The position numbers and the translations under genes were made by a program. Shown one piece after another: positions 44,936 through 53,321 of a DNA stretch of 64,000 nucleotides (positions are counted from its first letter, which is position 1; each line of letters opens with the position of its first letter). The notes beneath the pieces are model-generated. The model saw nothing but the letters and a program-made list of their open reading frames with translations, was not told where the DNA came from and searched no databases. The stretch covers positions 1 through 64,000 of the forward strand of contig JANYKD010000439.1 in the NCBI GenBank assembly GCA_025361735.1, given 5' to 3'. The stretch is from Phycisphaerales bacterium (GTDB lineage Bacteria > Planctomycetota > Phycisphaerae > Tepidisphaerales > Tepidisphaeraceae).

Positions 44936-46147
44936 ATGTCGAGCGCAACATCCCCTGGTCTTCGGACCTGGCTTACCTGGATCATCGATCACAACCCCTG
45001 CTTTATTCTCAGCGGGTTGTCGATGCTCTTCGGCTGCCATCTGCTCAACATCGCCCTGTTCACCCCGGCCGGGGACACGCACAAGCTCCTCGGCCTGCTC
45101 GCTGTCGTCAATGTTTACGAACTGCTTCTCGTCGCCATCGGCCTGGTGCTGATCCGCAAGCCCGTCTTTGTCCGGGATGGCCGGATCCTGCTGGGCCTGG
45201 AGGCCATGTTTCTGTGCGACATCACGTTCACCAGCGGGATCATCGCCACCGTCGACCCGCGCTGGGGCTTTGCCATCGCCGCCGTCCTGCTGGCGCTGGC
45301 GGGGCTGAAACTGGCGTTGATCCTGCGGGCACTGGGCGCTCCCATCGCCTGGCGCACGTGGGCGTTCTTCATGCTCCAACTCTCGGCCGTGCTCTGCATA
45401 GCCGGCGTGTTCAAGGTCATCGCAGTCCCGCGCCATGGCAAGCTGCCCGAAGGCGTGGTCTATGCGGGCTGGTGGATCGCCGGGCTGCTCCCCGCTGTGG
45501 GTATGGTTCTGCGCAGCCTGCCCACGCGCGGGTCGGCGGCCCCATCATCGGAGATGGGCCTGATCCGCCTGTTCCTCATCCTGCCGTTCATCTCGTTGCT
45601 GGTTCACCTTTACGGCGGCGGCTGGGTCTACTCGGTCCCGTTCCGCGCCGCCTATATCGCCCCTGTCCTGCTGGGCCTGGCATTCGCCGCCCCAGCCATT
45701 CCCTGGGCACTGGCCCGTCGCCAACTGCTCGTCGCCCAGTTCTCGCTGGCGGCCCTGGCGATCTGTTTCGCCACGGGATCCAGCCCCACGCTCATGTTCC
45801 ATCCGCACGGATTGACGTTGTCGCCGACGAGTTTCACCATCGCCGGTGCGCTGGCCGTGACCATCCATGCCGTCTGGCTCAGCCGCAGCCTGCTGGCAGC
45901 CGTGTTCGCCATGGCCTGTTCGCTGGTGACGCTCACGGTCCAGAACTTCGCCCTTCTCTGGGCGACACTGGTCACCTCGGCCGAGTGGATCTGGAGCCTG
46001 ATGCCCCGCACGGTTGGCCAATGGGGCACGGTGGCCGTCGTCGGCTCATTTCTGCTGTTGGGTGTTGGCGTGTGGGTCAGCTCCCGGCGAAAGGAGCCTT
46101 TGCAGGAGGAGGTGACGGTGCCGGAAACGACACCGGAAGAATCGTAA
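44936..46147 (+). CDS. Polytopic membrane protein of unknown function (about 11-12 TM)
   Basis: A 403-residue hydrophobic protein with about eleven or twelve membrane helices and a short charged C-terminus (SSRRKEPLQEEVTVPETTPEES). I recognise no transporter or enzyme family; a histidine-containing loop (MFHPHGLTLSP) is its clearest motif. The ATG at 44936 has a perfect AAGGAGG at five bases; the frame open to 44708 upstream runs through repeat DNA. It is followed by a strong hairpin terminator. Confidence 0.65.
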   Translation: MSSATSPGLRTWLTWIIDHNPCFILSGLSMLFGCHLLNIALFTPAGDTHKLLGLLAVVNVYELLLVAIGLVLIRKPVFVRDGRILLGLEAMFLCDITFTSGIIATVDPRWGFAIAAVLLALAGLKLALILRALGAPIAWRTWAFFMLQLSAVLCIAGVFKVIAVPRHGKLPEGVVYAGWWIAGLLPAVGMVLRSLPTRGSAAPSSEMGLIRLFLILPFISLLVHLYGGGWVYSVPFRAAYIAPVLLGLAFAAPAIPWALARRQLLVAQFSLAALAICFATGSSPTLMFHPHGLTLSPTSFTIAGALAVTIHAVWLSRSLLAAVFAMACSLVTLTVQNFALLWATLVTSAEWIWSLMPRTVGQWGTVAVVGSFLLLGVGVWVSSRRKEPLQEEVTVPETTPEES

Positions 46148-46183
46148 GACGGATCATACTCTTCCTTCTGGTGCGTGGATTGG

Positions 46184-46215
46184 AAGGCACGGGCAAGTCC
46201 TCTTGCCCGTGCCTT
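46184..46215. terminator. Bidirectional hairpin terminator
   Basis: A perfect 14-bp stem AAGGCACGGGCAAG / CTTGCCCGTGCCTT with loop TCCT, followed by CTTCT. It lies 37 bases after the plus-strand stop and between convergent genes. Confidence 0.7.
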
Positions 46216-46244
46216 CTTCTGGGCTGTGACATCGCCGTGACGCA

Positions 46245-46264
46245 TGGGCAAGCGTCCTTGCCCA
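46245..46264. repeat. Second GGGCAAG hairpin
   Basis: TGGGCAAG-CGTC-CTTGCCCA, a perfect 8-bp stem that shares the GGGCAAG-N4-CTTGCCC core with the terminator 30 bases away. The pair looks REP-like. Confidence 0.5.
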
Positions 46265-46301
46265 AGCCACCCCGGAATTCCCTCTGCACAAAAATATGAC
46301 C

Positions 46302-49300
46302 CTATGGCGCCACACTGCCTTTGAGGAAGTGCAGTTTGTCGTCGCCGCTGAGATAGTAGATTCCGCCGTCGACGAGGTGCCACGAGCGGACGTGGGCCGG
46401 TTCCGTGAAGCGGTGGTCGTGCGCCAGCACGCCGCTCTCGTAGGACTTGCCATCGCTGAGTTTGGCGATCTGCCGGCTATAGCAGAGCAGGCGGAACTCG
46501 GTCGGTTCGTCGTTGTTGTTGGGCACGGCAACGGGCACAGCGGGAATGATCGTGTAGTTCCGCGATATCAGCATCTCGGATGGGATCAGCGAGATTTCCT
46601 CCTCGACGATCGGCTCGACGCGCGTCTCCTCTCCGAGGTGATACATCAGCAACGAGCGGTTGCCGACGAGGTACATCTGCGGGCCCGCCAGCCGAATCTG
46701 CACGGAGGCATCCTGCGACCGCGTACTGAGCATCGTGCCGGAGTTCTGGCCGTCTCTCAGGAATCGCCGGTCCACGAACCTTCCGGCATCGCACACGGCC
46801 AGCACTTGTTGCCGGTAGACGGCCAGGTGATCGGGCTGAGTCATGCCCGCGTAAGTCCGGCCGGGCTTGGTCCAACCGGGCTCGTCGGGTTGGTAGAGGT
46901 CGCGAGCCTCGATGGAATTGTAGGTCGTCCACACCAGCGTTCCGTCGTCGGCCAGGACACAGTTCTGCGGGAAACGTCCCTGCATCGTGGAGAATGCTTT
47001 CTTCCAGATTTGTTGGCCGCTGTAGGTGTCCAGCACGGCGAGGACGACGCTCGTTCCCTCGGTGACCATGCCCACAACGAAATCGCCGCTGGCCTGCAAT
47101 CGCTGGATGCCGCCGCCGTTGCACAGCCGCGTCTGCCAGAGCATGTGGCCGTCCGTGAGAGATATCGCGACCATCCTGCCGCTGTCCGTGCTGAGTACGA
47201 CGCGGTCGTTGAGGGGCTTGAGGAAGGTAACGCGTTCCCTGGCTTCCACCTTCTTTTGTCCATCGGCGGGTTGTGCTGCGGCCGGCGCTACCGGCTGCGC
47301 AGGCTGTAACTGCTGGGCTGGCACTCCCTGCACCACAAGTTGACCGCCGCCCTGGATGAAGACCTGGCCGCCCTGAAGCTGGAGGACGCCGTTATTCACG
47401 CCGGGCATGGCCGCGGCATTGGCCTCGGGTGGTTCGTTGCCCGCGATGGGTGCGGTGAGCATTTCCAGCGGCGGCAGTGAGGCGAGGCTGCCTGTCCAGC
47501 GTGCCTTGCCGGAATCACCGTCGAGAACCGCTAGTCCGCCGCCGCCCCACACCAGCAGGCGGGACGCGTCGAGCCAGGCCACCGCGCGAGGATCGTCAAG
47601 CTGGGCGTCGCTGCTCCATACCGGCTTTCCCTGCCCCGGGGCGTAGGCGGAAACCCGGTTGGCAGTACAGGTCACGAGCCGGTCGTAACGGTTCATGCTC
47701 ATCAGCGATGAAGGAGGTTCGAGCACGAGCTGCACGCCCGCGACGACGCTCTGTGGATCCGCCGGCAGAAACGCCTTGGCGGGGGGCAGTTTTTTCAGAT
47801 GCCTCGTCATCTGCTGCTCGGTGGTCATAGGCGAAGGGATCCGCACATCCGGCAGCGCCTCCGATCGCTGCTGCGTGAAGTTCTCCAGGGCCGCGACCGC
47901 ATCCGTAATCGTCTTCACGGGTTTGCCGTCGGCGTTCGACAGCACCTTGCCGTCGGGCAGCAGCAGGGGGGTGGTGACGGGCGAGCCGGATGACATGAAC
48001 GCCGCGCGTTCCAGCCTGCCCAGGGCCGCCGGGAAGTTCCCGCTGCGGAGATAGTTCCGGGCCATGGCCTGGATCATGTCCAGTCGCTGGGCGCCATCGG
48101 GCAAACGGCTGTTGAATTTCCAGTAGAGCCGGCGCAGCACCTGCACGGCCATGCGCGGATTGTCCTGCTGCTCGTAGAACGTGGCCGCCTGCATCAGCGC
48201 CTTGGGCGCGGCCGTGGCGTTGGGATATTTCTCGGATATCGCCATGAGGTCATCGGGCTTTCCGGCCGCCGTCAGCGCGACGAGCATGTCCGCCGCGGTC
48301 TTCTCGAAAGTGGCGTACACCTCGGGTCCGCCGCGTTTGATGAGCTCGCGGATGGCGTCTTCGGCGATACCGCCTGCCTGGCGCGGCGCGGAGGTGTCGT
48401 CGGGCGAGAGCGTCACCGTGCGGAAATCGTTGTCGAGGAGGATTTCCTGATAGAGTTCGACGGCGCGTTGCAGGCCATCTCGCTTGTTGGCTTTGGTGGC
48501 GAGGCTCTCTTCGAACCGGGCCCGGGCCGTGCGATAGACCACCTGCTGCGAGGCGTTCGAGGCGGCCGCCGCGACGCGGTCAAAGAGTTGTGTTGTCAGG
48601 TCGGTCGCCTGCGGATCGCGGGTCTGGATGCGCTGGGCAAAGAGCAGGGCATCGGCGAATATCCGGTTGCGCGCTGGGCTGGACTGGTCCCTCAAGCCAC
48701 CGAGCACTTTCACAGCTTCGTCGAGCAGCGTCAGTGCGTGTCGGTAGTCGCCCGCATTGAAGTTCTGCTCGGAGAAGACCAGTCGCGCATCGACGTCGGA
48801 CGGGTTGTTGCGCAGGGCGACATCGAACTTCTTCCGCGCCGAAACCATGTCGGAATAGATGCTGACGTTCCAGGCGTTGGCGATCACCACGTGGTCCTGG
48901 GCCACCACGACATTGCCGGGGGCTTCGCGGTCGGGAGTCTTATCCTGCGGCCAGACCCCGGCCGGGTAGCGATGGACGATGAGGCCCTTCTCTGGATTGC
49001 GGATGTCGACAACCGACAGCACCGAATCGGTGGGCACGACGAGGCTGGTCTTCGATATAAACGGGCGGCCGCAGATCTTTCCGGCGATTGAGAACCACAA
49101 GACGCTCTCGGGCACGAGCCGCGCGCGGTTTCCCTTCTCGACGGCGGCCTTGGTCCAGTCCAGCAGCGCCACCGTTTTGTCGGTGGCTACCGCCAGCACT
49201 TTGTCGTTGACCGCCAGCAGCATGTCCAGACGCTCGGAGTTGTCGCGACGGATCTCCAGGTCCCGCGGGATCTGCTTGATCTCCTCCCCGGTGTCGGCGT

Positions 49301-51182
49301 CATAGATGCTGAGGTATTTGCCGTCGCTGGGCAGCACGAAGAGCTTGCCTTCGGCGAGCATGACGGGGTTGAACTCCCAGGGTCGCGGGGTGTCCTGGCT
49401 GAGCGCCGCCGCCTGGTTGAACCCGCCCCATCTCATGGCCTGGTTGCGTCCGCCCGCGACAGCGCTTTCGTTGCGACTGTAGAGCACGAGCCAGGCGGTT
49501 GCGCCACTGTATGCATCAATGGCCGCCACTGCCCCGAGATTCGTGCAGACGTACACCTTTCCGCCGCCGAAGGCCAGGTGCGACAGCGTTTCCGCGGACA
49601 TGGCGGGCATGCCGAAGTTGACCATGCCGTTCTGCGAGGAGGCGATGTAGCAGGTCCAGCGCAATTTCTCGGCAGGGCGGCCCGGCGTGAGCTCGTAGCA
49701 CAGTACGTGGCAGTCCTCGACGCCGGCGCCCGTCGATCCCCGGCCGATCACGTAGACGTTGTCGCCCACGACCACCGGCGAGCCGGAGAAACTGATGTTC
49801 TTGGGGTTGCCCGAATTGTTCGGAATGTCGCCCGGGCTGGCGCTCCAGCGAAGCTGGCCGGTAACCCGGTCGAGGCAGACGAGTCGCGTACCACTGTCGC
49901 CGCTGGCCGGGACCATTCCGCCGAAGCCCATCATGACTCGCTGATCCGGCACGCCCATCACCGCGAGCACGGCATCATCGGTGACCGTTACCGAGTATTG
50001 CCGGGGACTGGCGAACTGGATTGCGCTCCACTGTTCGCCCATCTGGATGGCCGCGATGGATTGCCCGAGTACGAATTGCCCCGAGCGCCCGGAGTAGGTC
50101 TGTTGCCAGCCCGCAAGCGGCACCCCGGATTCCAGATGCACCGCCCAGAGCCGCTGGCCGTTCTGAAAGAACAGCTCACCGCGGTCGACCGAGGGCATGA
50201 CGCTGGTGGCCATGCCTGTGGCGCGGGCGTTCTCAAAGCTCGCCAGCGACTGATTGCGCATCTGATCGTTGGGAGCGGTAATACTCGGAGCGGGTATCTG
50301 AACCAGGGCCACGCGCGATGTTGGAGCAGCACTGGCCGCAGACAGCGCCGTGCGGCTGGCGTCGCCGCCGATCATTGGATAGCCGTCGCTGGATGCGCTC
50401 GTGGCAACGGCTGGTGGCGCGGCCATCGCCTTTTCCATGGCATCGACGAGCCTGACCTGGTTGCCGCCGATCATGGCGGTGGCCTGGGCGTGGTTCTTGG
50501 CGAGATCCCTGGCATAGCGGGCGGCCGCGGCGTCGTTACCGGCAAGGCGCAGCGCGGTGGCGGTGCCAAAAAGCACGATGGCTTCGTCATCGCCCAGGGA
50601 TGGGTACATTTCGAGCAGTCGCTGCCCGACCTGTGCGGCGCCCGCGAACTCGCCCATTTCCATGTACAGGTCGATGAGTTGGAGCCCCGCCTTGCGGGCG
50701 CTCTCGGTCACGAAATAGCGGTCATAGACTTCGTGCAACGCGCCCGCGTCGTCGCGTTTCGCCTGATCGAGCTGTTCCGCCGCCTTGGGTTCGAATCGGT
50801 TGCGGTAGACCGTCAGGCCTTCCTTGGGCCACTTTGCCAGTTTCGCACGCACAGCTTCGCACACGCTCGAATACTTTGTTGCCTGTTGCCTGTCGTTAAA
50901 CGCGATGGGGACCACGCGGTCCTTGTATTTCTCGAGAATTTCCTGGTAGATGTCGGCCGCCTTGGGCCATTCCTTCAGCCGTTCCATCTTCTTGCCGAGT
51001 TCGAACTTGTCCGCGGCGATGGCCGAGTCCTTGACGTATACACCCTGCTGGCTTGGATCCGGCTGTTCGTCGCCGGCGGCGCCATTGATGAGTCGCGGGG
51101 CCGACAGGCCCGGCAGGCCGACCATGGTGACCGCGGCCAGGATGACGGCGGCGGTGTGCAGATTGCGGAATCGACGGGACAT
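46302..51182 (-). CDS. Very large secreted PQQ-type beta-propeller / TPR protein
   Basis: A 1626-residue exported protein. Signal peptide 1-28 (MSRRFRNLHTAAVILAAVTMVGLPGLSA). Helical TPR-like regions (about 50-270) precede a PQQ-like beta-propeller (about 300-790) with blades such as LVCLDRVTGQLRWSASPGD and IYDADTGEEIKQ. A second TPR-like stretch (about 820-1130; KFDVALRNNPSDVDARLVF) precedes a second propeller (about 1170-1626; RLVTCTANRVSAYAPGQGKPVWS). No catalytic motif of PQQ dehydrogenases is evident, so a scaffold or assembly role is more likely. Start at 51182, since the frame upstream overlaps the MTA phosphorylase gene. It follows that gene by 40 bp and may share its transcript. Confidence 0.75.
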   Translation of the reverse strand: MSRRFRNLHTAAVILAAVTMVGLPGLSAPRLINGAAGDEQPDPSQQGVYVKDSAIAADKFELGKKMERLKEWPKAADIYQEILEKYKDRVVPIAFNDRQQATKYSSVCEAVRAKLAKWPKEGLTVYRNRFEPKAAEQLDQAKRDDAGALHEVYDRYFVTESARKAGLQLIDLYMEMGEFAGAAQVGQRLLEMYPSLGDDEAIVLFGTATALRLAGNDAAAARYARDLAKNHAQATAMIGGNQVRLVDAMEKAMAAPPAVATSASSDGYPMIGGDASRTALSAASAAPTSRVALVQIPAPSITAPNDQMRNQSLASFENARATGMATSVMPSVDRGELFFQNGQRLWAVHLESGVPLAGWQQTYSGRSGQFVLGQSIAAIQMGEQWSAIQFASPRQYSVTVTDDAVLAVMGVPDQRVMMGFGGMVPASGDSGTRLVCLDRVTGQLRWSASPGDIPNNSGNPKNISFSGSPVVVGDNVYVIGRGSTGAGVEDCHVLCYELTPGRPAEKLRWTCYIASSQNGMVNFGMPAMSAETLSHLAFGGGKVYVCTNLGAVAAIDAYSGATAWLVLYSRNESAVAGGRNQAMRWGGFNQAAALSQDTPRPWEFNPVMLAEGKLFVLPSDGKYLSIYDADTGEEIKQIPRDLEIRRDNSERLDMLLAVNDKVLAVATDKTVALLDWTKAAVEKGNRARLVPESVLWFSIAGKICGRPFISKTSLVVPTDSVLSVVDIRNPEKGLIVHRYPAGVWPQDKTPDREAPGNVVVAQDHVVIANAWNVSIYSDMVSARKKFDVALRNNPSDVDARLVFSEQNFNAGDYRHALTLLDEAVKVLGGLRDQSSPARNRIFADALLFAQRIQTRDPQATDLTTQLFDRVAAAASNASQQVVYRTARARFEESLATKANKRDGLQRAVELYQEILLDNDFRTVTLSPDDTSAPRQAGGIAEDAIRELIKRGGPEVYATFEKTAADMLVALTAAGKPDDLMAISEKYPNATAAPKALMQAATFYEQQDNPRMAVQVLRRLYWKFNSRLPDGAQRLDMIQAMARNYLRSGNFPAALGRLERAAFMSSGSPVTTPLLLPDGKVLSNADGKPVKTITDAVAALENFTQQRSEALPDVRIPSPMTTEQQMTRHLKKLPPAKAFLPADPQSVVAGVQLVLEPPSSLMSMNRYDRLVTCTANRVSAYAPGQGKPVWSSDAQLDDPRAVAWLDASRLLVWGGGGLAVLDGDSGKARWTGSLASLPPLEMLTAPIAGNEPPEANAAAMPGVNNGVLQLQGGQVFIQGGGQLVVQGVPAQQLQPAQPVAPAAAQPADGQKKVEARERVTFLKPLNDRVVLSTDSGRMVAISLTDGHMLWQTRLCNGGGIQRLQASGDFVVGMVTEGTSVVLAVLDTYSGQQIWKKAFSTMQGRFPQNCVLADDGTLVWTTYNSIEARDLYQPDEPGWTKPGRTYAGMTQPDHLAVYRQQVLAVCDAGRFVDRRFLRDGQNSGTMLSTRSQDASVQIRLAGPQMYLVGNRSLLMYHLGEETRVEPIVEEEISLIPSEMLISRNYTIIPAVPVAVPNNNDEPTEFRLLCYSRQIAKLSDGKSYESGVLAHDHRFTEPAHVRSWHLVDGGIYYLSGDDKLHFLKGSVAP

Positions 51183-51222
51183 AGGCAAACCTCGGCGCTG
51201 GGGCGCAGGGCCGAATGCCCTG

Positions 51223-52131
51223 CTATCCGAAGTATTTGATCCACAACGGAGCCAGTTGTTGCACATGTTCCGGAGGTATCCGCGACTTGTCGGACCAGAT
51301 AGCCAGTTCCAGCGCGGAGTGGGCAGGGGACGGCGGAAGGGAATCCTGCCGCTCGGCGAGCAGTTCAACCGCCCGGCGGATCATCGCGATGGCGTTGTTC
51401 GTCGCGGTCTGCAGGTGGGAGAGGATTTCAGTGAGGAGGGCATGTTTGTCGGCCGCTCCCTGGACGGTGACATGGGGTTTCCAGCAATCGTAGTCCGTGA
51501 CCAGGGCCACAAGTGCGTAGGCGATCTCCGCCTCGCGGGCGAGTTTAGCCTCGGGCATGGCGCTCATGCCGATCAGATCGCCGCCCCAGAGCCGGTGCAT
51601 GTGGCTTTCGGCGCGCGCGGAGAACGCGGGGCCCTCCATGCAGACATAGCAGCCACGGTCGTGTACCTGGAAACCGCCAGCCGCGGCGATGTCGCGGCCG
51701 GCCTCGCCGAGAATCCCGCGCAGCACCGGGCAGAACGGATCGGCCATCTCTACATGCACGGCCGCTCGTTCGTAGAACGTGCCCGCGCGGCGAGTGGTCT
51801 TGTCGATCATCTGGTCGCAGAGGACAAGGTCCCTGGGCCGCAGGTGTTCGCGCAGGCTGCCCACGGCGCCGCTGGCGATGAGGTGAGTCACGCCGAGTTG
51901 CTTGAGCGCAAATATGTTGGCGCGAAACGGTATTTCCGATGGATTGTGGAGGTGTCCGGGTCCATGCCTGGAAAGAAAGAAGACCGGCAGGCCATTCCAC
52001 ACAGTTTCAACGACCGCGTCGCTGGTTGGTCCGAAGGGGGTCTGGATCTCGTGGCGTATACCGGAGGTGGCATCGCCAAGTACCTGGCCGAGTCCAGATC
52101 CGCCTATCACTCCGACTTTTACCGTGCTCAT
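51223..52131 (-). CDS. mtnP: S-methyl-5'-thioadenosine phosphorylase
   Basis: A 302-residue enzyme of the PNP/MTAP family 2 that cleaves 5'-methylthioadenosine with phosphate, giving adenine and methylthioribose-1-phosphate in methionine salvage. Features: VIGGSGL near residue 10 (phosphate loop), the phosphate-binding SRHGPGHLHNPSEIPFRAN, YVCMEGPAFSARAESHMHR and GMSAMPEAKLARE (purine-site region), and VTDYDCW. Other MTAP-family members use guanosine or inosine, so specificity is inferred. The ATG at 52131 has no ribosome site; a TAAAAT box lies six bases upstream and a terminator hairpin just before that. Confidence 0.9.
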   Translation of the reverse strand: MSTVKVGVIGGSGLGQVLGDATSGIRHEIQTPFGPTSDAVVETVWNGLPVFFLSRHGPGHLHNPSEIPFRANIFALKQLGVTHLIASGAVGSLREHLRPRDLVLCDQMIDKTTRRAGTFYERAAVHVEMADPFCPVLRGILGEAGRDIAAAGGFQVHDRGCYVCMEGPAFSARAESHMHRLWGGDLIGMSAMPEAKLAREAEIAYALVALVTDYDCWKPHVTVQGAADKHALLTEILSHLQTATNNAIAMIRRAVELLAERQDSLPPSPAHSALELAIWSDKSRIPPEHVQQLAPLWIKYFG

Positions 52132-52148
52132 GGCCGCATTTTATGCGG

Positions 52149-52200
52149 AAAAAGCGCGCAAAGCCAGCATATCCACTTTCGCGGACATGCTGGCGTTTGC
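52149..52200 (-). terminator. Strong terminator hairpin directly upstream of mtnP
   Basis: Minus strand: GCAAA-c-GCCAGCATGTCC (52200-52183) pairs with GGATATGCTGGC-TTTGC (52074-side, 52075-52058 read on the plus strand as GCAAAGCCAGCATATCC at 52158-52174), one mismatch and one bulge, followed by GCGCTTTTT. It ends only 17 bases before the mtnP ATG. Confidence 0.65.
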
Positions 52201-52214
52201 GAACTTATTTGAGT

Positions 52215-52243
52215 GGCACGGCTTGTCTACCCCAAGCCATGCC
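52215..52243. repeat. REP-like hairpin upstream of mtnP
   Basis: GGCACGGCTTG (52215-52225) and CAAGCCATGCC (52233-52243) pair over 11 bp with one G-U, loop of seven bases. It resembles other GGCACGG-type hairpins in the window and may be a repeat or a second leader structure. Confidence 0.5.
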
Positions 52244-52325
52244 TGAGGACGGACGCCGCGGTCTGCTCTAAACAAACCGTTATTGTCCGGTCAGATGCGC
52301 CGGGAAGCTACTCCGGCGGTACTCA

Positions 52326-52556
52326 TTACTTGCCGGAGGACAGTTTCTTCATGATCAGTTTGGCGATATCGGCCTCGATTTCCGCCGGATACTGGCCCAG
52401 GACGGAAGCCTGGATCATGTCGGACTGATGGGCGAACCATTCCACGAGGCGGGACAGCAGGGCGACCTGGGTCATGCCGGCCTTGTCGGTCAGGTCGTTG
52501 AGCGCGTCCTTAGCCGCGGGGGTCAACTCGATACGCACGATGATTCTGGAAGCCAT
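52326..52556 (-). CDS. Ribbon-helix-helix-like small DNA-binding protein, copy 2
   Basis: A 76-residue protein whose N-terminal strand and two helices (MASRIIVRIELTPAAKDALNDLTDKAGMTQVALLSRLVEWF) fit the Arc/MetJ/CopG ribbon-helix-helix pattern. It is paralogous to the gene at 52679-52921 (both have IVR-L-L, GMTQ and SRLV-WFA). No toxin gene is adjacent, so these are more likely transcription regulators than antitoxins. The ATG at 52556 has GAAAGG six bases upstream. Confidence 0.65.
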   Translation of the reverse strand: MASRIIVRIELTPAAKDALNDLTDKAGMTQVALLSRLVEWFAHQSDMIQASVLGQYPAEIEADIAKLIMKKLSSGK

Positions 52557-52678
52557 GGAAACCTTTCGTTGGAAACTTTGCAGCAGGACGGACACGATCC
52601 GCCCTGCAGGTATACACTCGGGAGAAACACCCGGACTACATCGCCCGGATTCTCCCGATACGTTCTATTGTCGGCGGC

Positions 52679-52921
52679 TCAGACTTTTTCGCCGCGGGAC
52701 ATTTTCTCCAGGAGTTTGCGCGCCATCGGTGCCAGCGACTCCGGGGCCAGCCGACTGAGGATGGCCGTTTGTGTCACGTCGTCCTGTTCGGCGAACCAGT
52801 CCACCAGACGTGACATGATGGTGATCTGCGTCATCCCGCGGTTGCCGCAGAGATCGTCAAGTTTCTTCTTCGCGCTAAGATCTAATTGCAGCCGTACGAT
52901 TGCACGCTTTGGTGTCGCCAT
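52679..52921 (-). CDS. Ribbon-helix-helix-like small DNA-binding protein, copy 1
   Basis: An 80-residue protein, first of two tandem paralogues. It opens MATPKRAIVRLQLDLSAKKKLDDLCGNRGMTQITIMSRLVDWFAEQ, a strand followed by two helices as in ribbon-helix-helix proteins. Paralogue identity is moderate, which suggests an old duplication. GGAGG lies nine bases before the ATG. The upstream region has a promoter and repeated TTGCGA boxes, compatible with self-regulation. Confidence 0.65.
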   Translation of the reverse strand: MATPKRAIVRLQLDLSAKKKLDDLCGNRGMTQITIMSRLVDWFAEQDDVTQTAILSRLAPESLAPMARKLLEKMSRGEKV

Positions 52922-53258
52922 GGTCGGTGACCTCCGTCGCCTTCTTGTGGCCGGACACCTGTCCCGGCCGTCGATTTTACCACACCGCCGAATTAACCCA
53001 ATCCGGCATTAATAGTCCACAACTATACCCGATTATAGCCGCGATTGCGATTACTTGCGAAGTTTTTTTTGCCGTCGCGAACTTTTTCGTATGGTCTCAG
53101 ATTCCGGCAACCTGACAGACAGTGTTTATTCGATGCCGCGCGGACGACCCGCGAAGCGCCTGCAGACGGCTGCGACCTTCACCTTTGCCATCAAAAAAGC
53201 TCATGGCAAAACAGTTGGTTGTGCAACCGGGCGACACTGCAAATCGCAACGCACGCGT
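52922..53258. other. Intergenic region upstream of the ribbon-helix-helix genes
   Basis: A stretch of 337 bp that is AT-richer than its surroundings between 52990 and 53110, including an eight-T run (53063-53070). It contains minus-strand promoter boxes and three TTGCGA/TCGCGA repeats. A plus-strand frame with an AT-hook-like MPRGRPAKR (53133 on) is open but reads straight into galU antisense and has no ribosome site; I do not call it a gene. Confidence 0.4.
53032..53060 (-). promoter_or_regulatory. Candidate promoter of the ribbon-helix-helix genes
   Basis: Minus strand: TCGCAA (53060-53055), 17-bp spacer, TATAAT (53037-53032). A second overlapping set is TCGCAA (53050-53045) with TATAGT (53027-53022), again at 17 bp. 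The repeated TTGCGA boxes may be operators. Confidence 0.4.
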
Positions 53259-53300
53259 AAAAAAAGAGGCGAACCGAAGGGGAGCCACCACCCTCGGTTC
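53259..53300 (-). terminator. Rho-independent terminator of galU
   Basis: Minus strand: GAACCGAGGG and CCCTTCGGTTC form a 10-bp stem with one bulge and a nine-base loop, followed after GCCTC by seven T. It lies 22 bases after the galU stop. Confidence 0.8.
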
Positions 53301-53321
53301 GCTCGTTCATTCCTTACCGGC

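Noticed and set aside
49578-51239. 553-codon plus-strand frame opposite the PQQ/TPR gene
   Set aside because: Shadow of a gene with clear propeller motifs; no signal, domain or ribosome site.
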